Assembly (NCBI GenBank): GCA_051294375.1
Contig: CM119270.1
Coordinates: forward strand, 13,465,904 to 13,529,903
Reading direction: 5' to 3'
DNA: 64,000 nt
From: Paraspadella gotoi
Lineage: Eukaryota > Chaetognatha
The notes under the pieces: model-generated
Seen by the model: the letters and a program-made list of their open reading frames with translations, nothing else
Told to the model about the DNA's origin: nothing
The model's database searches: none
Program-made: the position numbers and the translations under genes
Shown here: positions 22,318 through 59,639 of the stretch, piece by piece
Layout of the letters: the number at the start of each line of letters is the position of its first letter
Position numbering within the stretch: the first letter of the stretch is position 1

Positions 22318-22629
22318 GTATTCGCTTTCGTTTTTCCCCGCTTTTTTTCTATCTCTCTTTCTTCTCTTTCCATTTCTATTCCTCCGTCTCATTATATATT
22401 AAGTTAAAACATGATATCGACCCACTCTTTTATCCTGTTATGGCCACTCTCCCAATAACAAATAATAATAAATGACAAGAAAAATTATAAAAATATAAAC
22501 AGATTTTCTTCTCTCCATCCGTCGAGGAGAGAACGTGGCTGTAGTATGGCTTCGATGCCGAAGACAGCAAAGCGCCATCGTAAAAAAGGGGAAAAAATAA
22601 ACGTTCACAGAAATGAAAACAAATTTTAA

Positions 22630-22980
<351 letters not shown>

Positions 22981-23430
22981 AAGAGGTTGCGAAATGCACG
23001 GATTTTCACTCTACTTTCGGTGGCGAATGACACTTTTTTGCGTCGATGTTTGTTTTTGCGCAATTGCACTGACGACTAAGACGCAAATGAATGGGAATCC
23101 TTATGATTGATTTCATTTTTCTATTTAGTCAGGAATTTTAGCCAAAGCGGACATTAAACAAACTTTCGATTCCGAAATTTCGTTTCCATTGCGATACCTG
23201 TTTAATGCGCCAATAAAGTCGAAAAGGTTAGTAATTAGGAATTTCTGGGGTAAGTTTCTCTTTTTCCCCTTTTAATTCATAGACTTGAATCTTGAAATTC
23301 GAAAACGTCGTTTTTCAGTTTAACGGTGTTCAATTACCAGGTTAATTTTGAATAAAAAAAAATTTATAGACAACTGACTCTGTTTTAAATTAACTTTATC
23401 AATTCGCTTATCTCAAATTGTCTAACTTAG

Positions 23431-48067
<24,637 letters not shown>

Positions 48068-48183
48068 GTAAGTTCTTTCCTTAACTAATCTTTCTCAGAT
48101 ATTCTGGCGATGATTAGAATTATAAGAAAAAAACTGCTTATCATTATTATCATTAATATTATTATCATTTTTCTTATCATTAT

Positions 48184-48368
<185 letters not shown>

Positions 48369-49378
48369 AGCAACATGTCTCGGAAAAATTAATTATAATT
48401 TGTTTTTAACTTTCTGACTGAACAAGAAAGAAATTTATATTACAAAATCGTAGAAATCCTTACATCCTTTCATTTTTTTCAAAATTTTCTTGTAACTAAC
48501 TTCCAACACGAATGCCTTTTTCATGATTCAATTTTCCACCAACGAAATTTTATTGAAAATCGAAAACAAAAACCGAAAGAAGAAGATAATAATTTTATTT
48601 TTCACAAGTAACAAGATAATTTTTGAGTTGGTGTAACAAATGTATTTTGCCGTCGAATACAATGAGGGGGAGGAGAACAAAGGGAGTTAACTTTTCCATA
48701 CAAAGATCGGTTGCTCCAAACGCGTATGTAATGAAACCTAAGGAATCTTTGGTATCGACATTTTACATTTTACAATTAAGTCTGAGAAATAAGCAACAAC
48801 GAATACGATAACATTTATTGGCCTTTTGTTTATAAAATACTCGACATAATTTCTCTCCAACTTTCCTTCAAATTTTCCCCACTTTTCTCTCTCCGGATGG
48901 GGAAGACATTCATTCCTTGTTTTGTCAGATCAGTTGGAGAATCTCGCTCTCTATCTCGCACTCTGTCTTCCTAACTGTCTTCCTCTCTGTCTTCCATTCC
49001 GTCTCTCTTTGCTGCTTTCTCTTCAATAGTTGTCTTGTTTCTCTCCAGAAAAAAAAAAAAAAAATCCGCCCATGATCCAAAAAAAAGTATTTTATTCGTC
49101 TCTTTCCTGTAAATCTTTTCCTGACAGAAAATGCTGCGTAAACAACAACAACAAAAAAACTCAGGACAATAACAACTTCTTTCTTTATGTTGTTGCAAAA
49201 ACTGCGACTGCAATTGTTGCTGCCGTTGTTGCTCATGCTACAGTTATTGCAGACTCCACCGCAAAAACGACAGGCAAAAAAAATTTATGCGTTTTCCTAG
49301 ACTAAGCCTTTTTTTTATTCTGCCCTCTCTCTCCCTCTCTCTCTCTCTCTTCTCTCTCGATCTCTCTCTGCGCCTCCT

Positions 49379-49410
<32 letters not shown>

Positions 49411-49991
49411 TCTCCCCAGTATCGCGTCGCCAACACTCTCAGCACTGAAGAGAAAGAAAAAAAAACCATTAACGATTTTTTTTTTCGGCTTCTCATGCCA
49501 TTTTCTCCATTTTTCTTTTCATTTCCTCTGTTTCCATTCCATTTTATGTTCATTTTCTTTGTCACGCTTCCATTTTTCATTCCATTTTCTTAGTCTCCAT
49601 TCCATTTTTTCCCTTTTTTTTTATATTCCATTCGATATCGGCAGCTTTTCTTTCCTCTAACGCATTTTTCTCTCTCCCCCCCCTTTTTTTTTCGAAATGA
49701 CATTTTTTTAATCGATAAATTTTCTCCTCCTCTTCCTCTTTCTTTCCCCCTTCCGGCGGTTAAATGGCGTGATTTTCTTTCTTGGAATTTTTTTTCCCTC
49801 TGTTGGCGTAGAAATTGACGCTGAAATCCGTTGGCGTTGAGATTCCGTTGGCGCTGAATTTTTTTTTCCCCCGCGGAATTCTTGAGAGTGAAAACCTTTT
49901 TCTTTTCTTTTTTGAAATTCTCTCACGTTTTGAATTTTTTTTTTTAAGACCAAAAGTTTCGAACGCTGATCAAAATTGACGACGTTAGTTT
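48369..49991. other. No supported gene; low-complexity
   Basis: AT-rich and then pyrimidine-rich. CT microsatellites lie at about 49320-49420. A repeated 'ccattccattttc' theme runs through 49495-49615, and 'cgttggcgctgaa'-like short repeats lie at 49800-49860. I looked for the next conserved Nf1 segment (LVINIIHSLCTC-like) and did not find it. Confidence 0.5.
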
Positions 49992-50566
49992 TTAGTTTTG
50001 GTCTTCGCCGCAGGTCGGCGCGTCATTCTCTCCCTTTTCTTCTTCCTCCTTTTCTTCGTCTCCTCTGTCTCCACCGCCTCCTCCCGCTCCTCCTTCTCCT
50101 CCTTCGCCTCTCTCGACTCCCGCATCGCCTCCGGCTCCATCTATCGGAATTTCTCCGCCGTTCGCGTCAGCGTCGCTTCCGTTCGCGTCAGCGTCACTTC
50201 CGGTTAAATTTATGGAAGTTCCGCCGTCGTCGATACTCGAGTTCGTCTTCTTCGTCGTTGTTGTTGTTGTCGTCGTCGACCTTTGCACTCGTTCCTCCAC
50301 TTCATCATCGTTTTCTTCCGATTTTCCTCCTACTTCCTCCGTTGCTCCCTCGATCACTCTCGGTTCACTTCCCTCTGCTCGTCCTTCCTCGTCTCCTCCC
50401 TCTCCTCCTCCTCCCTCTCCTCCTCCTCCTCCTCCCCCCGCTTGTTCTCGTTCGCCATCCTCTCCTTCTCCCTCTTCCCCTCCGCCGTTAGTCTCTTGTT
50501 GTCTTTGGAAGAAGATCGAGGGCGATGGATGGTAAAGCGCCATCTCGTAGGGCGGAGGCGGAAACA
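49992..50566 (-). CDS. Terminal exon of an acidic protein with PPPPY motif
   Basis: Minus strand, after a TTTCCAG acceptor. It reads FPPPPYEMALYHPSPSIFFQ, then a Gly/Glu-rich acidic tail with Thr8, Asn/Asp repeats (SDADANGSDADANGG) and a final CGEDQN stop. Joined to 51680-51561 it gives YLEPVFPPPPYEMAL in frame. PPxY is a ligand for WW domains, as in NEDD4-family ubiquitin ligases, and a YxxL sorting signal overlaps it, so a cytoplasmic tail is possible. Family not recognised. Confidence 0.55.
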
Positions 50567-51112
50567 CTGGAAAGGGAAACAAAAGGGAATCCGGGGGAGG
50601 GGGAAAGATTGGGGGTTTGGGAGAAGAGAAGAGTGAGGTGAAAGGGAATTGGGGAAAAGGTGGGAAAAAAGGGGAAATGAAAAATGAGAATTGATTGTAT
50701 GTAGACGGCGGACAGGAATTAATTGAGAATCATGGTTTTTCTACTTTTCGACGTCAAGAAAACTCGAGAAATTCGTTCGAGGGGAAAAATTTTTTCTTGT
50801 GAGGAGGAAAAACTTTCAGGTTTTCGCGCTTCAGTAATTTTTTCTTGCGGCTACTCGAGTCGGCGTCGAGTCTTTCTTCATTTTCGCAATGGTTTCAGCC
50901 TAGATTACTCTTAGCAGAATTTTTTTTTTTTCTTCAAATGATATGCATCCGCTTTATAAAAAGCGTCTGCTTTCTCTATATTGCTTAACGTTTCCCTCTT
51001 TTGCGGAAAAAAGATTCTTTTTATTTTTGTTAGAAAAATGAAATAAAAAGTCTTTTACAGTCTCCAACGCGGTTCGTAACTAGCTCGAGATTGGTGCTAG
51101 AGAAACGCGGTT

Positions 51113-51195
51113 ATTATGCAAATGGGCGTGGCGTGATGAAGAACAGAAGTCCTTTCGAAGGCTCGCGCTAATCACCTGGTTGCCAAGGCAACGCG
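51113..51195. promoter_or_regulatory. Motif cluster: octamer, KLF/Sp box and RFX X-box
   Basis: ATGCAAAT at about 51117-51124, GGGCGTGGCGTG directly after it, and the palindrome GTTGCCAAGGCAAC at 51179-51192. The last is an almost ideal RFX X-box (GTTGCCATGGCAAC). The cluster sits in the intron of the minus-strand acidic gene and resembles an enhancer or an internal promoter. Ciliary and neuronal genes commonly carry RFX boxes. Confidence 0.55.
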
Positions 51196-51560
51196 CGCGT
51201 CTTTGTTATGAACTTGGTCTGTTTTTTCTCTTTCCTTCCCTGTTTTTACTCCGAGTCTATGGTTGTTTTTGTTCTTTTCATATTTTTCCTTTTGAATCTC
51301 GAACGTTGAATTTTTTTTCCTATAGAGTTTCATCATCTTATCCTTCTTCTTTGCAATTCCATTTTTACTCTTTTTCTCCATTTTTTATTCACTCGAATGA
51401 TGTACAAGTGATGTACATATTTCGCTACTCATTAGCCCACCGGCCAATCGGGTCAGGCTCCCGTTCACGCCTCTTCTCTCCCCAACTTTTCCCTCGCGTC
51501 CATTTACGTTGCGATCACAGGTTTTTCTTTCGCCCTCCTTTTCACTCCCCGCCCACTCAC

Positions 51561-51680
51561 CGGGTTCCAAGTACGCCCCTCCTCCTCCTGCCCCGGTCGT
51601 CGTCATCGCCATCGTCGTCGTCGTCGTCGCGGGGGCGAAGAATTGAATGAATTCGTCTTCTGCGTCGGGATGTTGGACTC
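51561..51680 (-). CDS. Penultimate exon of the acidic PPPPY protein
   Basis: Minus strand, with acceptor CGCCAG and a strong GTGAGT donor. It encodes VQHPDAEDEFIQFFAPATTT, then a Met/Thr/Gly-rich stretch ending AYLEP. The upstream exons were not found. They may lie in the gapped region at 53-55 kb or beyond. Confidence 0.5.
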
Positions 51681-51900
51681 CTGGCGGCGAAGAGATTAAA
51701 GAGTCGGGAATCAGAAACAAAAGGGACAATGGAATCGCGAGAGAGAGACGAATGAGGGCGAGGGAGAGAAGGGAAAACGAGACAATGGAATAGCAAGAGA
51801 GAGAGAGAGAGACAAATCGATTGAGAGAGAGGGGACAATAGAGATAAGAAAGGAGAGAAAGGAGAATTGAGAAGTAGACTTTACGTGAAAGATCAGAAAG

Positions 51901-51950
<50 letters not shown>

Positions 51951-52010
51951 GAGAGAGAGAGAGAGTAGAGGAGAGAGAGAGAGAGAGGGCAGAGAGAGAG
52001 AGAAGAGAAA
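51901..52010. repeat. (GA)n microsatellite
   Basis: GA repeats with single interruptions. Confidence 0.95.
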
Positions 52011-52288
52011 CAAAACGAGGGAAAGATTCTACCTAGAAACCTTAAAACCTTAAACGCAATAGTTGTCTGTTATATGTATTATGTATGTGTTGGCTTCTTT
52101 GTTTTATCATTTGTTTTATTGGAATGAGAAAAAATAGTGCTTCGTCAGGTTTCCTCTCGATATAAAAGCTGAATAAAGAAGAAGGAGAGCAAATATTAAA
52201 AGAGGATGAAATACAGATAATCTTCTTCCAGTAAGAAATTGAAAATAGAGAAAGAAGGGCGAAAAAAAAATTAAAAGAGAAAGAAGAG

Positions 52289-52381
<93 letters not shown>
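52289..52381. repeat. (AAAG)n microsatellite
   Basis: About 23 perfect AAAG units. Confidence 0.98.
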
Positions 52382-52382
<1 letters not shown>

Positions 52383-53322
52383 TCAGAGAGAAATCCTTGA
52401 AGGAGATAAGAGGAGAAAGTCCTACAAAAACAAGAAGACGATATTGCCTTTTCAAAGATAAGTTGCGAAAAAGGGAGAATGGGTGAAAGCGAGAGATAGA
52501 GAGAGAGAAAAAAAAAGAGAGATAGAAAAAACAAAGAATGAAAAGAGAGAGAGAGCGAGTCATTTTTCCGAGGGTCTCAATCTCCTCTTTAGGCGTCAAA
52601 CCTAATCGGAAAGAAGACAAGTTGACGCTGACATAAAAGAGCCGCAGCCGACGCTGCCGCCAACGCCATCGGCGCCGCCGCAGTTATAACTGTCACCCTT
52701 AAATGCTGAATAAGTTTGCTTGTTGGCGTCGCGCTTGCTTCTCTCATTCGCGATGCCGTTTGATGTCGCGCGTGCTTGTTTTATTTTCAGCGGGACATAG
52801 AATTGTTTCCGAATATATCCATTAAAAATAATTTACTACTATATGCAAATGAGATTGATGAACCTAATCTCATTTGTGTAATATTCTAAGAATCCATCTC
52901 TTATATTTGATCGTTTGCTCAGCTTGGTCGGGTAGCCTTTTCGAAATTTGCGCTTGTTGGAACTGCTTGGTCGGGCAGCCCCTTCGAGCTTTGAGCTTGT
53001 TTGGGCAGCTTTGTCCGGTTTGCTTATTTGCGTTTTTTTGTCACACGGGGGATATTTTTGAATGGGGGAAATAAGGCGCCTTTTTTGCCTCAGAAACTCG
53101 ATTTATCATCGAGGACGTTTTTCGCTACAGATCGGGATCCATGGAAAGTTTGAATACAGATTCGACCTTTTTACTCACCCTCGGGAAAGATCAGTCCTCT
53201 GAACCTAACAGTGCAGCGGTTAGGTTTTTCAAATCTAACGAACGTTGACTTACGGCTTTATTACTATCTCTTATTCCTCATCCCAGTATCTCTTTTGACC
53301 TTACTCTTTCTACTCTTAAAAA

Positions 53323-53470
53323 NNNNNNNNNNNNNNNNNNNNNNNNNNNNNNNNNNNNNNNNNNNNNNNNNNNNNNNNNNNNNNNNNNNNNNNNNNNNNN
53401 NNNNNNNNNNNNNNNNNNNNNNNNNNNNNNNNNNNNNNNNNNNNNNNNNNNNNNNNNNNNNNNNNNNNNN
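53323..53470. other. Assembly gap (148 N)
   Basis: Run of N. The flanks are pyrimidine-rich and non-coding. Confidence 1.
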
Positions 53471-54218
53471 ATGCCTTACCCCCTTTTCAGCCTTTTAGAA
53501 GCGTTCCCTTTTACTCATTCCCATCGCTACTTACCTTCAAACCTTATGGCCAATGTAATTGCTTCACCCCCTTACCCTCTCGGCCGGCATCCCGCCGTCT
53601 AAGCTGGGAATGTCACACGCGTCTCATAAATCTCACACTTAACCGTCTCTCTCTCCTCTACTCTCCTCTCTCTCATCCCCCGTCTCTCTCTCCTCTCTTC
53701 TCTCTCATCTCTCTCGGGTCATCTCTCGTTCTCTCTTCCTGCTCTCTCTCTCGCGTCTTGTCTACTCCTTCTCTCCTCCTTCTTTCAGCCTTTTTCTTAT
53801 CCCGTTTCACATTAGTTTCCTTTGTCCTGAGACGCATCGATTGTGAAGAGTTTTCTTATTCTCTCGACCGTCGAATGTCGACTCCTTGGCCAACATTTTT
53901 CTACTTCCCTTCCTCTCTCACTCTCAGTACGGGTTCCGCATCGCCATAACGTATTCCCAGTTATAAGATCATTGCCAATGGAGCTCGTTTCCTTCCATCC
54001 TTCCCCTCCCTTCTCCAACGTCCGCACACTCTCAGCCTTCCCCCCCTCCCTCTCCCTCCCCCTTGTCCGTACTCCCCTTCCTCTCCTCACCGTATCCTCC
54101 TCTCCCCTGTCCGTACGCCTCTCCGTCCCTAGCGAGGAGGTGGTGGTGCGGACGAGGGGATTGATGCCATCTCGAGGAGACGAGGAGTTTGGCGAGAATG
54201 GCTGATCCTAGCAGGAGG

Positions 54219-55085
54219 NNNNNNNNNNNNNNNNNNNNNNNNNNNNNNNNNNNNNNNNNNNNNNNNNNNNNNNNNNNNNNNNNNNNNNNNNNNNNNNNNN
54301 NNNNNNNNNNNNNNNNNNNNNNNNNNNNNNNNNNNNNNNNNNNNNNNNNNNNNNNNNNNNNNNNNNNNNNNNNNNNNNNNNNNNNNNNNNNNNNNNNNNN
54401 NNNNNNNNNNNNNNNNNNNNNNNNNNNNNNNNNNNNNNNNNNNNNNNNNNNNNNNNNNNNNNNNNNNNNNNNNNNNNNNNNNNNNNNNNNNNNNNNNNNN
54501 NNNNNNNNNNNNNNNNNNNNNNNNNNNNNNNNNNNNNNNNNNNNNNNNNNNNNNNNNNNNNNNNNNNNNNNNNNNNNNNNNNNNNNNNNNNNNNNNNNNN
54601 NNNNNNNNNNNNNNNNNNNNNNNNNNNNNNNNNNNNNNNNNNNNNNNNNNNNNNNNNNNNNNNNNNNNNNNNNNNNNNNNNNNNNNNNNNNNNNNNNNNN
54701 NNNNNNNNNNNNNNNNNNNNNNNNNNNNNNNNNNNNNNNNNNNNNNNNNNNNNNNNNNNNNNNNNNNNNNNNNNNNNNNNNNNNNNNNNNNNNNNNNNNN
54801 NNNNNNNNNNNNNNNNNNNNNNNNNNNNNNNNNNNNNNNNNNNNNNNNNNNNNNNNNNNNNNNNNNNNNNNNNNNNNNNNNNNNNNNNNNNNNNNNNNNN
54901 NNNNNNNNNNNNNNNNNNNNNNNNNNNNNNNNNNNNNNNNNNNNNNNNNNNNNNNNNNNNNNNNNNNNNNNNNNNNNNNNNNNNNNNNNNNNNNNNNNNN
55001 NNNNNNNNNNNNNNNNNNNNNNNNNNNNNNNNNNNNNNNNNNNNNNNNNNNNNNNNNNNNNNNNNNNNNNNNNNNNNNNNNNNNN
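54219..55085. other. Assembly gap (867 N)
   Basis: The largest N run in the window. It may hide exons of the minus-strand gene at 50-51.7 kb. Confidence 1.
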
Positions 55086-55239
55086 TTTCATTTTCCTCTC
55101 TCCTCATTTCATATTCCCGTCGCATCGATTAAAGAAAATAAGGCGTCTCGGATTTTTTCTCCGTCGCGAATCTCTGATCAGCCGCGCATCTGATTAGCGC
55201 GACTCTCTCCCCCAACCCCCCCCCTCCTTCACCGTTCCA

Positions 55240-55800
55240 GCGTCACCGTCCGCGCATGCGCAGAACATCTGAACGAAACTCGCACGCTGCTCTTTAAAAT
55301 TTAAATATTTCGTCGTCATCATCGTCGTTGCTAGACGGGAAACTACGCAATTTGCGTGCGCGCTACTAGATTCAAATTACGACGCAGTATGCAAATTGGA
55401 AAGTTCTCTCCTGATTGCAGCGCCGCCTCTTTAAAATGGCGCCGAGACGCGGATGAGCTGCAGTGCGGCAATCCTTGGCTGCGGCGCCACGCTTCCACGA
55501 GTTTATATCGAAACACGGGTATATTATTCGCAGTTCAGCGCCTTCTCGAAATCTATAAATATCGGTGTGACACGATTTGTTCCTCCCGAGGCGCCAACGC
55601 GTCACGGTGCCGAGTTCCTCTCTCCGGCGCCAGGCTCGTTTCCGTCTCTCGCCTCCGCGCCGAGCGCTCGAGGCCGGAATTATTGATGAAAGCGGCGGGA
55701 ACGAGCGAAGGCAAAAACTGTGTCGATCCAATAAATTATAAAAGGTTGGGAGGAAGAAAAAAAAAAGCAGACGTTACCAGCGGAGTTGCCGCCATTTTTC
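55240..55800. promoter_or_regulatory. CpG-rich promoter-like region with NRF1 and YY1-type motifs
   Basis: GCGCATGCGC at 55252-55261 is a perfect palindromic NRF1 site. AAAATGGCGCCG at 55433 and GCCGCCATTTTT at 55788-55799 resemble YY1 sites in opposite orientations. ATGCAAAT is at about 55389. CpG density is high for this window. No start exon can be assigned on either strand, although the plus frame is open from 55356 to 55835. Confidence 0.4.
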
Positions 55801-57124
55801 TGCCAGTATTTCTATTGTTTATTGCCACCATTTAACAATTCTTCGCTGGCAATCGTTCTTCCTTTAGTCTTTTTTTTTCTTGCTTCTGTTTCGCTTTCTC
55901 TTTTATTGGCTAAAAAAAAAAAAGAATTGCGTATCGAATCGTTAGATTTGTCTTCTCCGATTGGCAAAGAAGAAATGACGATAATGACGACGACGACGAC
56001 GAAAACGACAACGATCAACGACGACCAACGAAGACTGGATCAATGATGTCGTTTCTATGCAAAGGAAAATCGAAGGATTAGCATGTTCCTTTGTTCGATG
56101 TCGTCTTTATGCAAAGAATGACCGAGAGCTATTAGCGACCTCTTTTGTCAGCGTAATTCCTTCGCCATCGAAAAATTTCCCCTCCCTTTTTAAAAGAATG
56201 TGACGTTTTCAAAGGCAGAGAACTGAAATAGGCAATGAATAAATATGGCCGTTTTTACTGCTTTTTTTTTCGATTCGGTTGTTTGTTCGTTTGTTTTGGT
56301 TGTTTGTTTGGTTTGTTTGTTTATTTTTTCGATTTTCGTCGTCGCCTCTGCCTGTCGGCCTTTGGCTCAAGGTGGCCAGACTCGATAAACCTGCGACGAC
56401 AACAACAACAAAGACAACACGAACTCCAACGTTGACGCGTTAATTGATGACAACAACGACGGCGACCAGAGCTGAAGCAAGGTCGCGTTCTGACGCACGA
56501 AAAAATGGGAACATTATTGGAAAAGTGAAACGCATCGAGAGATTCAGAAAACTAAAGATCATTTCATCCATTTGGCTGAGTGAATCTTCCACATCTCGTT
56601 TGACAATAATCATTCTGAGGTCACATCGCCAGGTCGTTACTTTTAAAACTCTCTTCAGATGTGAAACACTCAATTCTTAATTCATTAAAAATCACCTATA
56701 ATGATGTCTAATATAGTCGTTTCCTCAATAAACACATTTTAGATTCCAATATGGCATTCTATAAAACACCTCCCAATCTAAAAAATCACTAAAATCACCT
56801 CAAACTAATTAAATCACCTCTTGTTCTTTCGACTCATATTCAGTAGAGAACTAAGAATCACTTCTAAACCCTTCAAATCATCATATCACCTTAGTATCAT
56901 CTTTAAACCCTTTAAATCACTCCTAATCTCACTGAATCACCCTGTATCAGCCCTAAAATCTCCTCTAAAATCATCGAATCACCCCGTAATCACCCCGCAT
57001 CCTCCTTCTCTCTCCTCGAAATCCCCTGGAGGCGCCGCTCCGTCGAGTCACCCGCCCCTTTCCTTCGCCCGACGGTTTTATCGGCTCTCCCTTGCTCGTC
57101 TCAGTTTTTTTTCTTTTATTTTTT

Positions 57125-57126
<2 letters not shown>

Positions 57127-57157
<31 letters not shown>

Positions 57158-57329
57158 CTTTCTTTCTTTTTTTTGTTTTTTTTTTTTTTTTTTTTTTTTT
57201 TTTCTAACATATTTTTCGCCTCAATTTTTTCTTTTTATTATTCTTTTTTTTTTTTTTCTTATTTTTTATGTTTTTTTCCATCTTTTTTTTTTTTGTTTTT
57301 TCCCNNNNNNNNNNNNNNNNNNNNNNNNN
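57127..57329. other. Poly-T region ending in a 25 N gap (57305-57329)
   Basis: Long T homopolymers with scattered C and G, then a placeholder-size gap. Confidence 0.95.
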
Positions 57330-58567
57330 CCTCTCTCTCTGCCTTTTATTGGCCTTGTCTGTACTCCGCTTCTTACCATCTCGGTCGATTCGACTGGTGC
57401 GAGACCGAAGATCTCGTTATGGCCCCGCCCACGCGAAACAGGACGACCCACGCTTCCCTCCGTTGGCGAGCCAAATGGAAAAGAGAAGGACGAGATGAGA
57501 GACGATCCAATGCGAGATGGAGACGGAGAGGAGGAGAGAGAGAGACATGAGTAATGCACGAGAGAAGAGAGAGGAGATGAGATGAGAGGAGAGAAGAGAG
57601 AGAGACGAGCAGAAAGAAGAAGCGAGGAGAGAGAGAGAGACGAGAGAGAGAGAGAGAGTGAGTGAGAGACGGAAGGAGGAGAAGAGATGGAGAATGAGAT
57701 GAGAGAGGAGAGAGAGGATGGAGGAGATCTGAGAAAGCATATTAAAGTGGAGAAGCAGATGAGAAGAAAGAAAGGTAGAAGGAATGAAGATAAGTGAGAG
57801 TACGACTAACTGAAATAAAACACGAAAAGAATTAAAAAGGGAAAAAAAAAGATTAGCAAACATAAACCCAAAAAAAAAAATAATGATTTAATGCCCTCCC
57901 AATTTCAAAATTTCCGTGATGTTTAACTCTATAAAAAAAAAAAAACAAAAACAACAAAACAAATCTTCCACCCCTCCCCCGCTTTCCCCCTTTCTCTATA
58001 TCCTCACGGCCCCAGCCCCGCCAGAAGCAGCCGGTTCCTATCCTTCCCGTCCCGGCTTTCCGGCCCCGTCAACTACGACAACTTTCCAAAACGCAGACGA
58101 CGTTACATCGGGAAACGAACTCGGCCGACATCCGGCAGTCGCGACGCCTCAACGTTCATTCGTTCTCGTCATCCTCATTTTCGTCGTGATTTAAATCATC
58201 TGTCGTCCGTCCAGTCCGTCGTCTGTCTCGGATGGAATTTCCGACCCCCGTTCGAGAGTACTGTGAACCACCAATGAGACGACGACGACGACGGATCGAC
58301 TGACCCATTCGTTCAGTTCATCGTCATCGCGCCCCGGTTTTCGCCTCATTCCCGAAGCCGATCCCCCCCCTTCGACGGCCTTCGCCGCTTCGCTAGTACG
58401 CCCTCCGTCAAACGCTTGAAAGCAGAATCGTCGAGATGGCCTCTTATCAACGCGAGGAGGTAGCTCCTCATTCCGGAGAGAACCTCGGCTTCCAGGAGGA
58501 CCTCGTTGTCCGGAGGGCGTCCCCTCTTCCCTCCTTCTTCCTCACGCGCCGCTTCGTCGCGACGTAC

Positions 58568-58677
58568 CGGCTCGGCGTCGGGATCGCAGTCTTGCCAGCC
58601 GGCATTCCACGGGTGAGAGTCGTACGGCAACGTCTCGGGTCTCCGGCGGGCAGGTCGGCGTCGGGGATATTCAAGAT
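58568..58677 (-). CDS. Possible exon (ILNIPDADLPAGDP...)
   Basis: Minus strand, with acceptor GACTCCCAG and donor GTACGT. It reads ILNIPDADLPAGDP and, after one missing base, LPYDSHPWNAGWQDCDPDAEP. The composition looks coding and both splice signals are good, but the frame break and lack of neighbours leave this uncertain. Not recognised. Confidence 0.35.
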
Positions 58678-58724
58678 CTGGGAGTCGGAGGCGTCAGCGG
58701 TTTTTTGAGAGAAATGGGGATTAA

Positions 58725-59373
58725 GGCCGTGTAAAATTTTCTAAATAACTTTAATTACAAATTTTCTAAAAGTGAGGACAGACGAATAACATTATTACTA
58801 ATGAAACATTCTATGTATAAAAAAATTTATAATAAATTTTACAATTACGCAATGTAGTATGCCATATTTATACTAGCTACTAATCCAATAAATTTTAAAT
58901 TGTCTAAGATTTTAATGATTTTTTGCAGATTTGTTCGTCATAAAAAGTTTATAAAAAAAAGAAATATAACTCTTTTTCTAAAAATTCCTTCATTAAGTGC
59001 GCGTCAAAAATTAAGGAAAAAAAAGCGTATATTTTAAGCTGAAATTAATTTTATATATTAAATATAGTTTTTGTAATTTTTTAACCCACTTTCAATGAAA
59101 GAATTTTTAAAAATAATTTTATATTTTCTTTTATTCAACTTTTGAGCAGGCAATTCAAATCTCTGCAATCAAAATTAAGAAAAGCTCTATTTTGAAATTT
59201 TTCGATCTTTATAAGCGCATAGTACTAATATTATAAAATATAGCCTACTGCGCAAAATATTTAAAAAACATAAAATTAATTTTTTTTACAACATTTAATG
59301 TTCACTTGATGGTCATGTTGTTCATTAATTGACCTTTAAGAATTTTCGTACGGCTTAACCTTTCACTTACGCC
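58725..59373. mobile_element. Palindromic MITE, second locus (649 bp)
   Basis: Collinear with 2201-2810 over its whole length. It starts GGCCGTGTAAAA after TTAA (58721-58724) and ends CACTTACGCC before TATG, and has the same central palindrome and ATTAAGTG blocks. It differs by many single-base insertions, as expected for an old copy or for poor base quality. This shows the element is a dispersed family and not just part of the 6.8 kb duplication. Confidence 0.75.
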
Positions 59374-59639
59374 TATGGGATTGAGTGTGCTTCTGCAGAG
59401 ACTGGGCGGGCAATTATTTTTAGTTTCACTTTTGTTAATTGATTTTAAATGAATAATTTCTATTATCTGTGTAAACATCTTCATTTGAACTTTATGTCTT
59501 CTTAAATTAAAGAAGTTTCTTTTGCTGCTAATTATTGAACATCTTAACTTTAAGACCAAATCTACCAATATTTCATCAGATAAGCAAAGTATATTATTAA
59601 TTATTAATTAATAATAATTTCCCCAAATCTCCCCAGCCT

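Noticed and set aside
54129-55193. Very long open frames over 54.2-55.1 kb
   Set aside because: They consist almost wholly of N and carry no information.
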